DNA of 64,000 nt from Apostichopus japonicus (GCF_037975245.1 NC_092574.1:22881713-22945712); one strand, 5' to 3'. Positions 1 through 15,100 are shown, counted from the first letter of the stretch. Numbers and translations: made by a program. The notes: a model not told the origin generated them from the letters alone.

Positions 1-4
1 ACAC

Positions 5-106
5 CTTTTTTGTGATATCTGGGCCAAAGTAACTCCCTCCTCCTCTAAATGCATTTGGTTGGCAGCCATCTTGCATCCTAGGATCACTCCAAAGGGCATC
101 AAGAAT
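5..106 (-). CDS. PPEF: PPEF exon 10 (WSDPR segment), last in window
   Basis: A 102-nt exon of 34 codons: [20 protein letters not shown], then [18 protein letters not shown] and RGGG-YFGPD are conserved PPP/PPEF elements. The family usually has Cys before YFGPD; here it is Ser. The acceptor is TTTAATAG and the donor AAG|GTGT at bases 4-1. The remaining catalytic and EF-hand exons are outside the window. Confidence 0.95.
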
Positions 107-3100
107 CTATTAAATTTGCAACAAAAAGTAAAGTGTGATACCACACAAAGCAACCAAATTTGTTTGTAAAGTCAACAGTCGAAAAACAAGGTTAATTCTT
201 CTTAGTCAATAAAAGGATAATGCAATTTGGCACAAAAAACATATATAAAAGGAATAAGTAATAGAGATGTTAGTGAATATTCACTAACTAGGGAATTACA
301 CACTAATAAAGCTGTACTGGTGGTATTTCCTATAACTTAACAATATCATACACAATATACTAATAAATATCACCATAAACAACCCAAATAATACCTTTAT
401 TACAACACACATGTCAACTTAATCTTACATACCCATTCCAGACTGACTCTGGTTTCTGTCATTACCTCTTTTTTTTAAAACATGCAGAAATATTTGCATT
501 TTAACACTACCATTTGCATCACATCAGATTTAAAGAGTTTTCATTCTACAAGTAAATGAACCAACATGAAACTGACTGAGAAATTATAAGCTTTGGAATA
601 GAGCAAAGGAATATATGGGATTGGAACCAGTCACTTAGCTCTGGGTTTAATACCCAGAGGTCACTGGTTCAAATCCCATTCTAGACATCAATTTTTTCCT
701 TCTTTGACATGGTTTAATTCATCTTCTTAAACTAGACATATATTACATCCACATCACTGACGTTTGAATTTGTTTAACTTTTTCATTTATTGACAAGGTA
801 TTGAATATGCTACCTTCACTACAATTAGCAAACTAGCCCGCAAACTATAATTGCTTTAGAACTTAATGACTATAGGTTAGGAGAAAAAAAATCTAGGGTA
901 TTTTGTGGAGAAAGTGCAGGTTTCAGTTTATACACATTCATTTTTTACTTTCATTAGGAACTTATTATAAATTAATGATGCCCCTAGGGAAAATTGAACT
1001 CTAATCAATCCCTGCAACGTAATTTCTTAATCATTAAGTTTTATTACAGTCACTTACAAATATGTAGGAAAGAGAAAAACCACAAAATCAATAATCCAGA
1101 TGTTTATACTTTGCTAGCTTTTATCAGGGTACTTGATTTTGCAAAATTAAAACTTACACCAGCACTAAGGAGATGCCGGGGCAGCATATTTTCACAACAG
1201 TGATTTTCATCATATTTCATCCCGAGTGAACATTAATTTGGCTCCCTCCAGCCTAAGCCCTCCTCCTTGCCCCTTCCTTCCATCCAAACACATCAAAACT
1301 GTCTCAAGTCCCATGCAAATTAAATCTTATCTTTGGTGTAGTAAAGGTAACTCTAGATATGATGACCAAGGTATGTTTTATAACATATTCACTCACTACA
1401 GAACCTTCAAGCCCAAACCCTATGTAACCATTGGCAAAGCCTCATGATTACCACTCTTAGCCTCATTGTAACATGTTATCATGCGTGCGCTCATGTGCGT
1501 GGGTGTGTATGTATGTGTGTCTGAAAGCAAAATGTACTTGACAAAGTGACCTCCTTTGGTCCTCATTTTATTGTTTTTTCTTTTTATAAAAGATATTGAA
1601 TTTTCATGCTTATTGACCTTCACAGAGCTAGCCATCTTTATGCAGGTAAACGTTCAAAGATTCCCTGTCATTTCTTTTTTTTAAAGTGTTTTGGAGAGAC
1701 CTTGAGAATGGCATTCAGAGATTTTTGAAGGACAGACCAGCTGTTTTTCTTTTACAAAGGAGTTAAACATACATCAGCAATGCATAGGAATAAATTGTGA
1801 GGCCAGAAATGTCACGATTTACACTTGATATCCTCAGAAGCTTTTGATAATTGATTCAAGAACAGTTTTGATATCAGCCCATTTGCATCTTAAATGACAA
1901 ATCTAAAAGCATTTGTCCTCTTACTCTCTGTGCAGATGTGCTTTACCTGGAGGATGAGAGAGGCAGTTATTTAAATAACAGCTGCTAGGCTTACAGCATC
2001 CAGAAAGTCTATTACTTTCACATAACTGGCTCCCCTTTTCTGTTTATTTTTTTATCTCTTACTTGAAACATTTGATAACTTGATTTGATCATTAATGATT
2101 TCAGGATTCCTTTGTAACAGACACTACTGATAATGTTGGTCACCTTTAATTAAACAGAATGCTATGACTGAAAGGTTACTGCTAAAAGCAACTGCTGTTT
2201 GTGAATACACACCTTGTGCATGTCTCAGCAGATCAACTGTTATGCACAAAGACAGGCTTTGATCACATTTGAAAAAGTAATGTGGATCAGGATATCGTTT
2301 CCTTGGGGAGGTAATAAAGCTGAATCTGGATGAGTCCACATTTGACAACAGGATCAACGTCTGACAAAAGAGCATTACGCAAGCCCAAAAAGGTAACAAA
2401 TAATTGTTTACAAATCAAGTAGCTAGTATGTACAATCAACCCTCCCACAGACTATCACTGGTCTGCAATGATGCAGAACTGGCAAGGGCAAGTAACCGAA
2501 GATCTTTGGTCATGTGATCGATTGAGAAGTCACACCACACAACTTGGTCATCCCTGCGGGGTCAAGATCCCTCCCCAAGAGAGAGATCACGATGGCAGGG
2601 TCTGCTCCTGAGTATGTGAGCTTCCACACTACAATGCTGATTGCCCTCGGAGTATCAGATCCCGCTTACATTCGTTCACAAGTGTGGAGAAGATTTAAAG
2701 CAGTACACTGTTCTATTAAGTAGTCCTATTGTCCACAATGATGTATCACATGGTACCTCTGCAGTCCAAACACTTGATGGCCTTAAGGATATTCTGTCCA
2801 GACTTGAGTATGCAGATAAAGCTAGACCTAGGAATATCTGCATGATGAAGGTGTTGTTGCCCTAGGCTATATAGAGGTGTTATATATGCTGTGATAAATA
2901 ACTGTCTTTCTTTAAGTATTACACATTTTGACATGCTACCAAAATGCAGCAAAATGACCAGACGCTTTTCCAGACAGAAACTGCACCAAACTGTTTGATG
3001 TTCAAGAAGCCAATGCATATCAAATTTCTTTGCATCGTACAATAAAACTGTGCTAAAGGTAACTTACTACATGTTCAAAAACAAATTTCCATCGATAATG

Positions 3101-6100
3101 TCAACAAAAAAAGCAAACACATGTTCACAAACCTGTCTCCACTCTACCAAATCGACTTTCTCTGACACATCCATGCTTTCAGTAGCATTCTCCTTTAGAG
3201 GTGGTTTAAGGATCGAATGATACTGAAATAAAATCAGAGCAGACTCTATGAGGAAAGCAATAACAAACATCGACTTTCTCTGACACATCCATGCTTTCAG
3301 TAGCATTCTCCTTTAGAGGTGGTTTAAGGATCGAATGATACTGAAATAAAATCAGAGCAGACTCTATGAGGAAAGCAATAACAAACATCGACTTTCTCTG
3401 ACACATCCATGCTTTCAGTAGCATTCTCCTTTAGAGGTGGTTTAAGGATCGAATGATACTGAAATAAAATCAGAGCAGACTCTATGAGGAAAGCAATAAC
3501 AAACATAAAAGAATCATCAGGTTGTCATAGTAATCAATGGATATGTACATCAAACAACGTTACATATTATACTCCTCATAATTCAGCAGTTGAAGAAAAA
3601 AATTATTAAAGATAGCACAGAGCTTACAGTTATGAATTGCGTTCAAATTATTACTTTTTCTACATATCAATTGTTTAATCCTCAAATTATAGACATTGCC
3701 CAACAACTTATACCCACAAATCATGATCGTTTACTTGTCATTTAGCACCTGGCAACAACAGATAGTTGACATCATCATGATAGCAAGGCTGCTAAAATCT
3801 CTCTTCTTCATAGAAGAAAAAATACTTCATTCCTGATAAATAAAATGCATATTTTTGCAAAATTTAATAATATATGTTTCCATAATATCTGGATCTCTAC
3901 ACTAAATATATATAAATATATACTTGCTACTACACTGGTTTTATGTGTATCATAGGAAAAACAAGACAAAATACAGGAAGAGCAAAAATATCCACGTTTG
4001 GGGGGGGGGGGGAAGGGGATGAGTTAGATTCATACCATCATACTGTGACATAGATGTCCTTTTAAATAAATTTGAAAATAGCTTTCAAATGAATCTGAAG
4101 ACTTAATATGTCGTGTGTATATTTGCATCATGCATAGCTTGTCTTTCACCATGAATATTTTATGTTTCATATGTCAGCCACATGCATGAGTTACGCCTCA
4201 TCTACTTGAAAAGTCTGCCACAAGCCAAATCGTTTTTTTGACAACCGCTGTTTAAGCTCATAAGGTAGCCAAGATATTTTTGCAACATTCCTTTCCAAAA
4301 ATCTACATAAGAACCAATTTTACATACACATGCCAATCTAATGAATCTCCTGTGGTGTTCCCAATAATAAGCTTCATCTTGAATATACCTTTGCCTTTTA
4401 ATGATTTGACTACATAGACAGCAATTGTCCATTCATTGCTGACAGAGAGGTAACTGGAACAGTCAAATTTTTCTCACAGGTAGATCCAGTATTTAAAGAA
4501 GGTTGTGTGGCCCTGAGGATGTTGGGCGCTAATGTAGGGAGGGGGGCGGAGGGGGAAATCTGGGTGTCCTCCCAAGGAAAAATGTAAGTTTTAGAGATGA
4601 ACTAGTGGCATATCTAGGCTAGTTAGGTTATAATTTAAGTCTATAACTACTTAGGTCTATATGAAAAGTGATGCTAATAACTAGTTTTAAGTTTCTATCT
4701 GGGGTGGGAAAGGGGAAGGGGGTGAATTTGTGGCCCCAAGGATGTTGAGGCAGACACTAATGTGGGGGGGGGGGATCTGGGGTGTCCTCCCAAGGAAAAA
4801 TGTAAGTTTTAGACATGAACTTGTGACATATCTAGGCTAGTTAGGCTATAATTTAAGTCTATAATTAATTAGGTCTATATGAAAAGTTATGCTAATAACT
4901 AGTTTTAAGTTTTTGTGTGGGGTTGAAAGGGGGAAGGAGATGGTTGTGTATACAATAATGTAAGCTTCATATCAATTTAAGTTTAAAACACAACCAGTTG
5001 AGTATTTCTCATCTTCACAATTATGGTGCCAACTTGGTTGAAACCTGACATTAAATTTCTTGTTAACTGTAGGTATATCCAAGTTAGGTTTAGAAAATTC
5101 TCATTACTGCAAATACGATATGCAACTCTCCTATATATAATACATATTAAAACTCCCTACTAATACAATAAGTTTCTTTAATTTTGTTTTTATTATGAGG
5201 TGAAAGTAGTATTGCTTTACAGGAATGGGGACTTAAATCTGTATTAATCAAGGGTAGGATTTCAAATTTTTCTGGTCCTTAATGTTGTAAGAACACAAAC
5301 TGCCAAAAAATCCACAAAATATGTAATGTATTCAAGTTTAACTGAGGAATGAATCTTGTCTGATGAAGTGCATAATTTTTTTTTTTTTTTTTTGGTGATC
5401 TGTTAATCCTAGAGAAACCTTGGTTTTATATACTAAATCCACTCTGAGCAGCTCTTATATTGCAGTCGAAATTATGTCTAATAACTATTACCTTGAAAAC
5501 AGTGACAGCCACAGTACTCACCCAGTGAGATTAAAATTTCAGAAGTTAAAAATAATGCCATGTCGTGTCAGATGACTTTCATGGGGGAATTGTCAATTTG
5601 AAAAACTAATGATTTTTAGCATCGAATGAGTTTCTACAAGGATGCTAAGAACTACCAAGTAGCACTCACTCCCAAAATTTCTCCTTGACCTTCAGTAATA
5701 TTTGGAAATTGAGTACTTAATCTACTCATTTACATATTTCTTACCTATCAAACCATCTTCCATGTCTTTTGAATGAAATAACATCAAATTTTCTTGAAAT
5801 TAACAAAGTCTGGTACATGCGCGTAGGAAATTGCCAAGGGAGGGACGAAGCCTGTTGGCAAACTATCTAAGCGTAGTGCCACCATGGATTGGCGCAAAGC
5901 GTAAAAGAAAATTTGGCGGAAAATGCCTCCCAGATCGCTGGAAATGGCACTTCCCAGGCCTTGTAAGTTGCATCTAAGCATTTTCTATTTTGAAATTATT
6001 AGGGATATTATAAAAAAAATATGCTCACAGGGGGGTGGTCACCCCCTTTGCCCCACCCCTTGGTTATGCGCCTGGTTTGGTAAAGACTGTAAATCTACGC

Positions 6101-9100
6101 TTAATATTTTACCTTATATCGTGGTAAATTATCCAACCTGGTCAGGTCAGTTTGGTCTGATATTCCTCCATGAGTCACCATTACTTTAGCATCAATGACT
6201 GTCGCCAGGGGTAACCAAGAAAAGACTTCCTGAAACATGCTGAGTACCAGTTGTGTGTATTTCTGTGACAAAAACAAGACAAAATATCAGATCAGTTAGT
6301 ATTATGATATTTCTGACTGGTGATAGACCACAGATATTTGTTCCACTGGCACACTGTAACGTTACAGTTGTAAATTAGTTTAGCTGCAGTTGGCCAAATT
6401 TGATTTACTAGGTTGTATTATGATATGATTGGTTCAGACAAATTTGGCTGTACAAGAATAATTAATATTTTGAACAGACATGCTGGATGTCTAGAACTAA
6501 ACTCTTTCCAAATATTGAGCAATATATCACACAGAAATATTTGCTCATCATACAGTCCGTGCAAGTTGGCCAACCTCCGAAAATGGGATTGTTGATGTTT
6601 ACACACGTAAACTTAATAGCTGGTGACCATCTTACTTGATTAAGAGAAAACATTAAGCAAGTTGTCAAAGAAATTGTCTAGAAGTTCTAGTGATCACAAG
6701 TTTAATTTTGTCAGTATTTTGAAGCATTTCGTGAAAAAGGTTGGTTTAATCTTTTTAAGTAATAAAAGTAATTTGAACAATAGTAGGTCTTACTTTGGCA
6801 ATTATTCTGTTAACATTCTAACACAGTTTTGCTGACTAGTAGTTCACAGTTTACTCTTGTAATTGTTGTAAACAACAGCCATACTCATCTATGGATCAGC
6901 AGATTATTAACCTTTAAAATATTTTGAAAAACCTGACCCCCTTTCTAGTCAGCAGAAAATTTTGGCTGAGTCTGACTGTGACAGTAAAGTAGGAGGGGGG
7001 GAGGATGGGGATGGACAAGCCTGATTGCGCTCCAGCAGGTCGGCAGAAAAAAGGAAATAGAATAATATGGGGAATATTAAACAGGTGTAAACTAGACAAG
7101 CAAATTAATCAGAAATTCAGAATGGAAAGGTAAAAAAAAATGAAAACCAGAACTAGACAGAGGAAAGGGAAGATAACTTCACTTGGGAATTGCCCCAGCT
7201 GCCTGGAGGAGCCTGTGAGCTACAATGAAATATTTTATTCATCTTAAAGTGAATTGTATGATTTGACAAGAAATTGTAAAATGACTGTCCAGCTAGATGG
7301 TCTTTCCTATGTGCTGCCCTCTTCATAAACCTTGAATTAAATTCATCAACCACATCAAAATAAACAGTAATTTAGTAATAAATTGCCAAATTTGTGAGAA
7401 TGTTGGACATAAAGCCTAGTATTGACTGACAATTAAATCATGCTCCACTCAAAACCAATTACAGGCATCAACCTTGCAATAACAAACAGCATTGCCAGAT
7501 ACAGGCATATAAAGTGCATGACATTGCTAACAGTGTAATATAGCCTATGGTTTGAAGAGATACACTCTATCACAGTGGCCTGTACATTAATGACCTCAGA
7601 GGGAATACATCACTAACAAGTTAGAAATTTACAATCACATCAACATTTTTAAGATATTTTTTATTGGCTTGGAATATTTCGAGGGGGGAACTGCACGTTC
7701 AGTATATTTTAACCTCTGATTTAAGAACAAACTAGGTCGTCAGGAGCCTTCCATTCTGCAACTAGAGTGCCAGAATAAAGTATACTACCACAATGTGGCA
7801 AGCTTAGGACTAGAATTTCACTTTTTTAACCATTTGCTAAACTTTAACCAGTGCATAAATGATCTCCTGGCTAAAATCAAATTCAGAAATTGAATATTCC
7901 TTTCATTACCTTGACTTAGAATACAAAAGCAACATTACTTTTGAACAGGCAAAAAATGCAAATGCTGTTATGTTCTATTGGCAAACAGAGAAATCCATTC
8001 AAGACATTCAGCCAGTACATAGCCCTAATTTGGAGGCTTGAAGTTCAATGCAAAATGCATATCTATAGGTATGAAATCCATCATGATGCAATATGTTAAT
8101 CCATTCATTTATAAATCCTTGGTAAAATTAATAGTTACATATAGGCTAACATATTAAAAATTAGTGCCAAATACCATACTACGTGTCCATCCGATTGAGG
8201 ACTCATTACACATATTCAATGGTGAAGAAATATCATAAATATATTATTTTGACAGACATTTGATTTTTTTTTTTAAATTCTGTGTGACAAGCAGGTGTGA
8301 ATTTATACATAAAAACTGTACTGTAAGAACAGCTTTGGTTCACATCCTCATACCCACACTTAATACAAAGCTTCCTTGTAAAATACCGACATCTGTCAAT
8401 ATTCATTCTAAGAAACAGATATTACCTGTAGTCAGTATTGGAGCAAATAGATTTAACTTGGCAGAAAATTTGCCCTAAGGTACCTAACTAAGAGAATGCA
8501 TTTGTAAGCACAGCCTTCATATTGTTTGGTAGCTGTTAGAGCAGTCCATTCTACCAGAATTTAATAAACAATGGACAAAACTCAATAATGTGATCAAAGT
8601 AGCAGATTTAACGCGGCAGGAAAAAAAAAAGGCATTATGGCAAAATGATAAATAGCTTTGGGCGGGATCACAGGATTCCTAGGTAATTTGCCGCTCAGTG
8701 AAATATGCTGGATCAAGTTAGGGATTTGTGTGCACATGTCTTTTTCATAGTAGTAAATCATCTGCAAAGGAGCTAGTTTGATCGTATTTTGTATTTTGCA
8801 AGAACTACGTTTGTGTGTACTACTGACTCTCAAATAATATGAAACTAACCTGGTATTGGAAGTATCACTAATGTTTTGTCTTATATAAAATATTATGGTA
8901 CTTGTGTACAAAAACTGCCATACAATTTTTTTAATTTGCATAGAATTTTGCAAGTTTTGATAGATTATTCTGTTACAAATATTAAAAGACTTTCTTGGCA
9001 AATGTATATCTTGTTGCAGAAATCTAATGATTTTACTTTGATTATGATAACAGCAACAACAGCAGTGTGTTTTGAGTTATTGTTCTGCTGGGAATAGTGA

Positions 9101-12100
9101 ACTTGCAATCAAACATTGCATATATAGTGGTTTTAGGTACCTATACTTTAACATAATGTGCTCAGTGAATACACTCCTGGTGGGAATTAAAAGCCCTCAT
9201 AAATGATTCAGATTTTCTTCTATTGAAATATTCATATCATAAAACCAATTTGGCTAGCACTGTTCCAAAAAGTTCCCCCATTTTGCACTTTCAATATATC
9301 CTAAGGTAGAAAACTATACTTCACTGAGAGGCCTATATATGGATAATATTCTGTAAATAGAAGCACACGTATTGAGGCAGGCAAGATATTAACTGAAGCA
9401 TGGTAGAATATCGCTATAGAATTTGCAGACAAGGACCTCACAGGTGACATAACATAGAAACAAACCGGTCACTTGACTTGATCATTTGTAACAATTTGCA
9501 ACTGGTGATATTAATGATAAGACTTGGCATAATCCTATAGAGCCCTCACATCCTGTCTATCTCTCAAATATCAGACTATTGTTTCATGTCAATCAATACA
9601 GATTGTTGTAATTAATTATCTTGAGACCTATTTAAACACCATAAACTATCTGCCATCCTATCCAAATTTACTCCCTACCCCCTCTGCAGATCATAGCTAC
9701 CTTCCCCTAATTCCCTCCCCCCCCAACCCCCTACAAGCCCCATGAGTCCAATATAGTAATGGTTTCATTTTTCAATTTTCACTAAGAATATAACAATTTT
9801 CAATAATCTGTATACAACATTTCCTCTTGGATTCATAGCAGTTAACACAAGCAGCGTAGTTGTTGACACAACTTGGCTGATGAACACTTGCCTCTGTTAG
9901 CATAGCCAACCTATTATAAAAAAAAATTATAAAAAAAAACAGAAACGTTGCCTCCTTATGACAGTAATCTTCCCTGATAGGTCTCATCATCAGTGCAATG
10001 CTGATTCATTGCAACAACATTAATTTTTTACATGAAAAGTAGTGTATCTATGTAACCATGGTAACGGTATTAAAATAAAGTAATGAATGGCTTTAGTTTC
10101 AATAACGTTATGGCAATAAGAAAGCAGTGAGTTATGAATGCACTGAGTTTTTGTTCATTTTATGTCTCACAGATCTGTAATAAACCACTGCTCAAGAAAA
10201 TGATATTTTCATATATATCAGTAATACCTTACCACCATACTGTATTTCGTCTGAACTTCCCTCAGAAATCCATACCTAGTAGTAACCAAGAGAGAGAGAG
10301 ATATAAGAAACGTTATTGTTCAAATCAGAATAATATCAACCTTGAAAAGAATGGAAAAATGAGAAACACAATCAAATATTTCATTTCTCTCTTTTTTTTG
10401 TGGTGGACAGAGAATGAACCAAAACTAAATAAAATCAATAGTGCTTTCATGCATTGCTAGTGAGAAGGAAACCTTAATCAGCAATTCTAACAATGATTTG
10501 ATGGTTGTTCTCTGCAGTCACAAAACTCAATATTTCAAGACTACTGTGAAATTGTGATAAGAACAGAGTGATTTTTTGGTATTTGGATTTAAAGGAAACA
10601 ACTGATTTTTAATATAGTGAGAGGAATCATTGCCTGAAGCTCTCTTTAGTGGAAAATTGTCTTTCAAAGAGAACAAGGATGCAAAGAACAAAAAAAATAA
10701 AATAAAATAGAGAATGAGCATTCACATAGTGGCAATGAACAAAATGAACACAAAAAAAATTGGTTTAGTAATGGAAAAAACAGTCCATAGCTTATACAGA
10801 ATACATCATAAAATGAGGACTATAGTACACACTACTTGTGGAAATCTTTAAAACCAAGGAAACAAATAACACAACAAACAAAAAATCATTCGTTTCATTA
10901 TTCATCAAAGACACAATCTGTTGGTTTGAATTCAAAACCATGAATACAAGGTGTCACTTTATATTATTATCAAAGAATGTCTTAGGGCATCAAATAACTT
11001 TTTCTGAATGAAACAGTGACCATATGTACAAAATTAATGTTGATATGTTAAAAAATTATCCAAACAGTGAACTTTGCTTTCTTCATTAAAAATTGCAACA
11101 ATTTTGACTGCAAATTGTTCAAGACAGCAAAGAATCAGACTGTATTAAGGTGACCTACAGTGTATGCTATCAGTTTGGAAAATGTTTACAGTTTCTTCCC
11201 TTTTTTTCCCCTTTCATTTGGAAAGGAGGAGGCTAGTGGAAAAAATACTTTTTCCCCTTCTATTGGCAATCATTATAAAATCATCTTCTTCCTACTAACT
11301 TTCCCCTTTCTCCATCCTATCCCCTCCCCCCACCAACAAAAGGGGCTAACCAAGCTATGGCATCCATACAGGTTGTCATATAAAGGGATTCATCAAGAAT
11401 AAAAAACATATATGAGCAGGTATAGCCCGTACCTCTAGCATGTATTTACAAAACTTTGCAGTGTTACCGGTAAACCAGCACATTTTAAACACAGAGGTAT
11501 TTAGTCTATCACGTACTATCAGGTTTACTATTATTCAATTAAAGATGAAAGTATCAGATACAGTTACAATGGAATCAAACCTTTCTCCCGTTACAGGAAA
11601 TATTTTCAGATTTTCTAGAAAGCTTTCAGTAATCTTATACTTGATCGATAAATGAGTTAATGGTAAAGAGCAAAGAAAGTTATGACTTTGAAGAAGAATC
11701 GAAGCAATGACCTCTGGGATACATAGAATAAGGCTTCCATAGTATAACACGGTGCATGAAAATGTGTATAGTATGACTATCAAGTGTCCATACCAATAAC
11801 ACCTATTAGCAGGAAGTATACCGACAAACATTTACCTATGCAGAGATATACTGTATATGGAACACACTAGCACATTATCTTCAAGCAATGCAAATCATGT
11901 TTGGAAGAAAACGTGATAGATTTGCCGATACTTACAGAATATTTATGTTCAATATTACAACTTCTAATATACAATAATTATATTAAAGGAATGCTTTCAT
12001 GACAACACTATTAGACAGCACTCACTATTTCAACACATCAGTTGGAATTTCTTCAACCAAAGTGAATGAAACATAAGGTACCACTTATAAAATCAGAACA

Positions 12101-15100
12101 GATGTCTCATGAAAATATATTCCAAGAGAAAATTGGTGTCTTTGTAAATCTCAATGCCCTGATGTCTTGGGTGCCTGGGACCATTTGGTACACCGGTTGG
12201 TATGCCAGTGCACCCTGACCTACCCAACACCATCCCAACCCCATCAACCTAGTTATTGGTTACATCACTGGCTATACACGTACACCACCATGAATACAAA
12301 ACTTTCCGATGCCAGTAATCAGACACTGAGTTTCATCGGCCATAGCGACTGGTTGAACCACGGTCTAGACAGAATTAAATAAACTGCAATTTCAAGCAAT
12401 CAAATGAATGAATATTTCAGAAGGTGGCAGTCTCTGTGTGGTTTAATAGTGAATGCAATAAACTGTCAAAGACTTACATCAATTCTCAACAACTATTATA
12501 TAGACTGCTTCAAATGATCAAATTATTCTACCCACTCCTTCTGATAATCCCCCAATAACAAAACACTAAGAGGTTGTATTTACTTTCCAATCATCTTGGA
12601 ATTCCAAGGTTATACAAACAGAATGCAGACTAATATTCCAAATTGAAATCTAGTCATGATTTTTTATATATACATTGATCAATCCAGGCAAGATGATTTA
12701 ATACTGATTTTCATGTTAGCTTTGTAAAATATAACAAGAACATGAATCAATTCCCTTTGTAAATATCAAGAGAATCATAACATTGCAGTCATCCTTTCAG
12801 ATATTGTTACAATACCTGATTGAATAAAGATGGAATAATGGGGATCTTCAGGGTCATAATGTGCGTGATCTATCATGTTTACAGATCTCCAAAGATTTTG
12901 TATATTGCTGTAACATATCACAATCTATATGCTAATTGTGAACATATGTTTTTAAAAGATCTAGTCTTCAATAATTACAAGACTAGTTGCAGGTACAACT
13001 CCAATATATTCCGTTCCAGAAACTTGGATACAATTTTACTGACACTCAGAGTTTAAACGTGTGTGTAAACCAAACGAGTGTAAAGTTGCCAAACCAAAGG
13101 TGGGAAACATTTGGTTGCTAATATGTGCTATTTATGAGTGGTGAAAACCATATGGTAGTTCGAATATATGTAACACTATAAGTGAATTAGGGAATGTGCA
13201 GGTACTTTGCCAAGAAGTGTCCGTCAGAGAATCCTCAAGGCAATTCTCATTTTTCATTTTTTCAGAGACTGCAGCTTGTCAAGTTTCACAGAACTAGAAG
13301 GACCGATATATCAGTGCCCTCTGTTGATGTAGGGCCTGGCTGGAAATCCCCATTAATAGGTTTCTGAGATTTATACAGGTTCAGCTTGCGAGAGAGATAT
13401 CGTAACATTTTATTGGTGATCACAAAGAATGATAAAACTCCTATAAAGTTGTTAAACCATATCATGCAAATTTAAGGTATGAAAACATCACTGTAAGGTT
13501 AAGCAGTATCAAAAATCATGATTTACCATTACTTCATTAAAAGTACACTTTTATAAATTAACACGTAAATAATGTTATGAGGCTGAAAAAGTAATTACTA
13601 AAGTCAGTCTTCTTTATTAATTCATGTGTGAGGGGGGGGGGGCAAAAATAAAATGTATGTATTTACATTTGATGAATTATTTCACAAGCTTCAACAGTAA
13701 TTTCAGATTGAGAAAAATAGCTCAACATTTAGCATTTGTTAAGGAACAGCAATACACAAAATATAATATTATACCTTCATGATCTACTTTCAAATTGCAA
13801 AATCTACCAATATAACATGGGTTTTGGTTAATATGTAAAAGTCAAAGGGGTTAGAATTTTCAACCTCAACAATCTTCAAAAGTACACTATAAAAGTTTGA
13901 GAAAGTACAAGTTGTACATGGAGAAGGAACAATTTGAAATTAATTGCTACATAGAAGGTCAAAGGTAGGACACTGAGGGGGCTACACCATCCTGCAGCCA
14001 GGTTGGATAGGACAAAATCATATTGTGCTGTGCAGTTCACAAAACAGGCAATGCTAGTCTTCAGAGATAATCTCTATTGTTTGATATTGATTCAGCCTAG
14101 CTGCAGGGGAGTTTACAGCTGCTGCAGCTTTTCTTGTGAAGCTGCAGCTGTTTCATTTTCTTACTTTCCACCAAATATGGAGGGGAAAAAATGAGACAGG
14201 GGAGACCAGAAGAAAGAAAGTTATTATATATGATATATTAAAGAACCATACCTTAGATTCATGACATAATCTTCATGATTGCCACGATTGAGGTACATCT
14301 CATTAGGATAAAGAATTAAGAAGGCAAACAATGTTAAGGCAATCTCCACAGAGTTCTTTCCTCTATCAACATAGTCACCGTTGAATATGTAAGGATTTTC
14401 TGGCCCTGGAAGCCCATTCTGAAAGAAAAGGAAATCAACATACAATTGACTGAATGATTGACTGATTGATTGATTGAGTATTAAACAGGTAAAAGAAGGA
14501 TTAAGAAATAGAACGTTTTTAGCTATCAAAAGACTATCAAAGGAAGGTGGTTCTTGTATTAAAATCTATGCTGTGCATGTATTGAGACTTGAAAAGATGT
14601 AACAAACATTAATCATTCAATAAGAATGCAGTTGTTAATTGTGGACAAGTATTAAGTGAGGCTAACTTTAGAGATGTACCAAGCAAGCTGACAAATTTGA
14701 AATGATATAATGCTAACTTATCAGTAGGGAAGGTAGTGGTGCTCAGCATTTAAATAAATGTGAGATAAGAAAAATGATCAAGGGGAAAATGGTGTTTTTT
14801 TTGTTTTGTTTTGTTTTGTTTTTTTTTTGTTTTTTTTTTTGAAAGGGAAAGTTATCCTAACCAATATGGCTTAATTAGTTCAAAGAAGTCAACATTATCT
14901 ATACACATTTCTTGCAAGTACTTATGCTACAACTAATGACCAATGCACTTTTTTTCTTTCTTTTTTCTTGGGTGTCTGGGTGGTGGAATTCGGGGGGAAA
15001 TGTTTCCAGAGAACATTACTGCCATTAAAAAGTATGTGAAGACAATGTATAATTTAAACAGTACCATTTTGCACAACTGTAGATACTACTTCATTTTAAC

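Larger units (their letters stand above)
3151..3504. repeat. Perfect 118-bp tandem triplication over an exon boundary
   Basis: Three copies (3151-3268, 3269-3386, 3387-3504) appear identical by eye. Each spans 48 bp of intron, the acceptor and 72 nt of PPEF exon 9. The period is not a multiple of three, so read-through without splicing hits stops. Confidence 0.95.

Noticed and set aside
4202-4432. 76-codon minus-strand frame as a possible PPEF exon
   Set aside because: It does not match the PPEF region expected between exons 8 and 9, and exons 8 and 9 already join in phase.
5784-5981. 65-codon minus-strand frame
   Set aside because: It lies almost wholly in the 259-bp hAT-like element and carries no domain.
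11421-11450. Possible alternative for PPEF exon 7 (minus-strand TACGGG)
   Set aside because: The following residues do not fit PPEF and no donor is present; the exon at 10233-10275 fits in sequence and phase.
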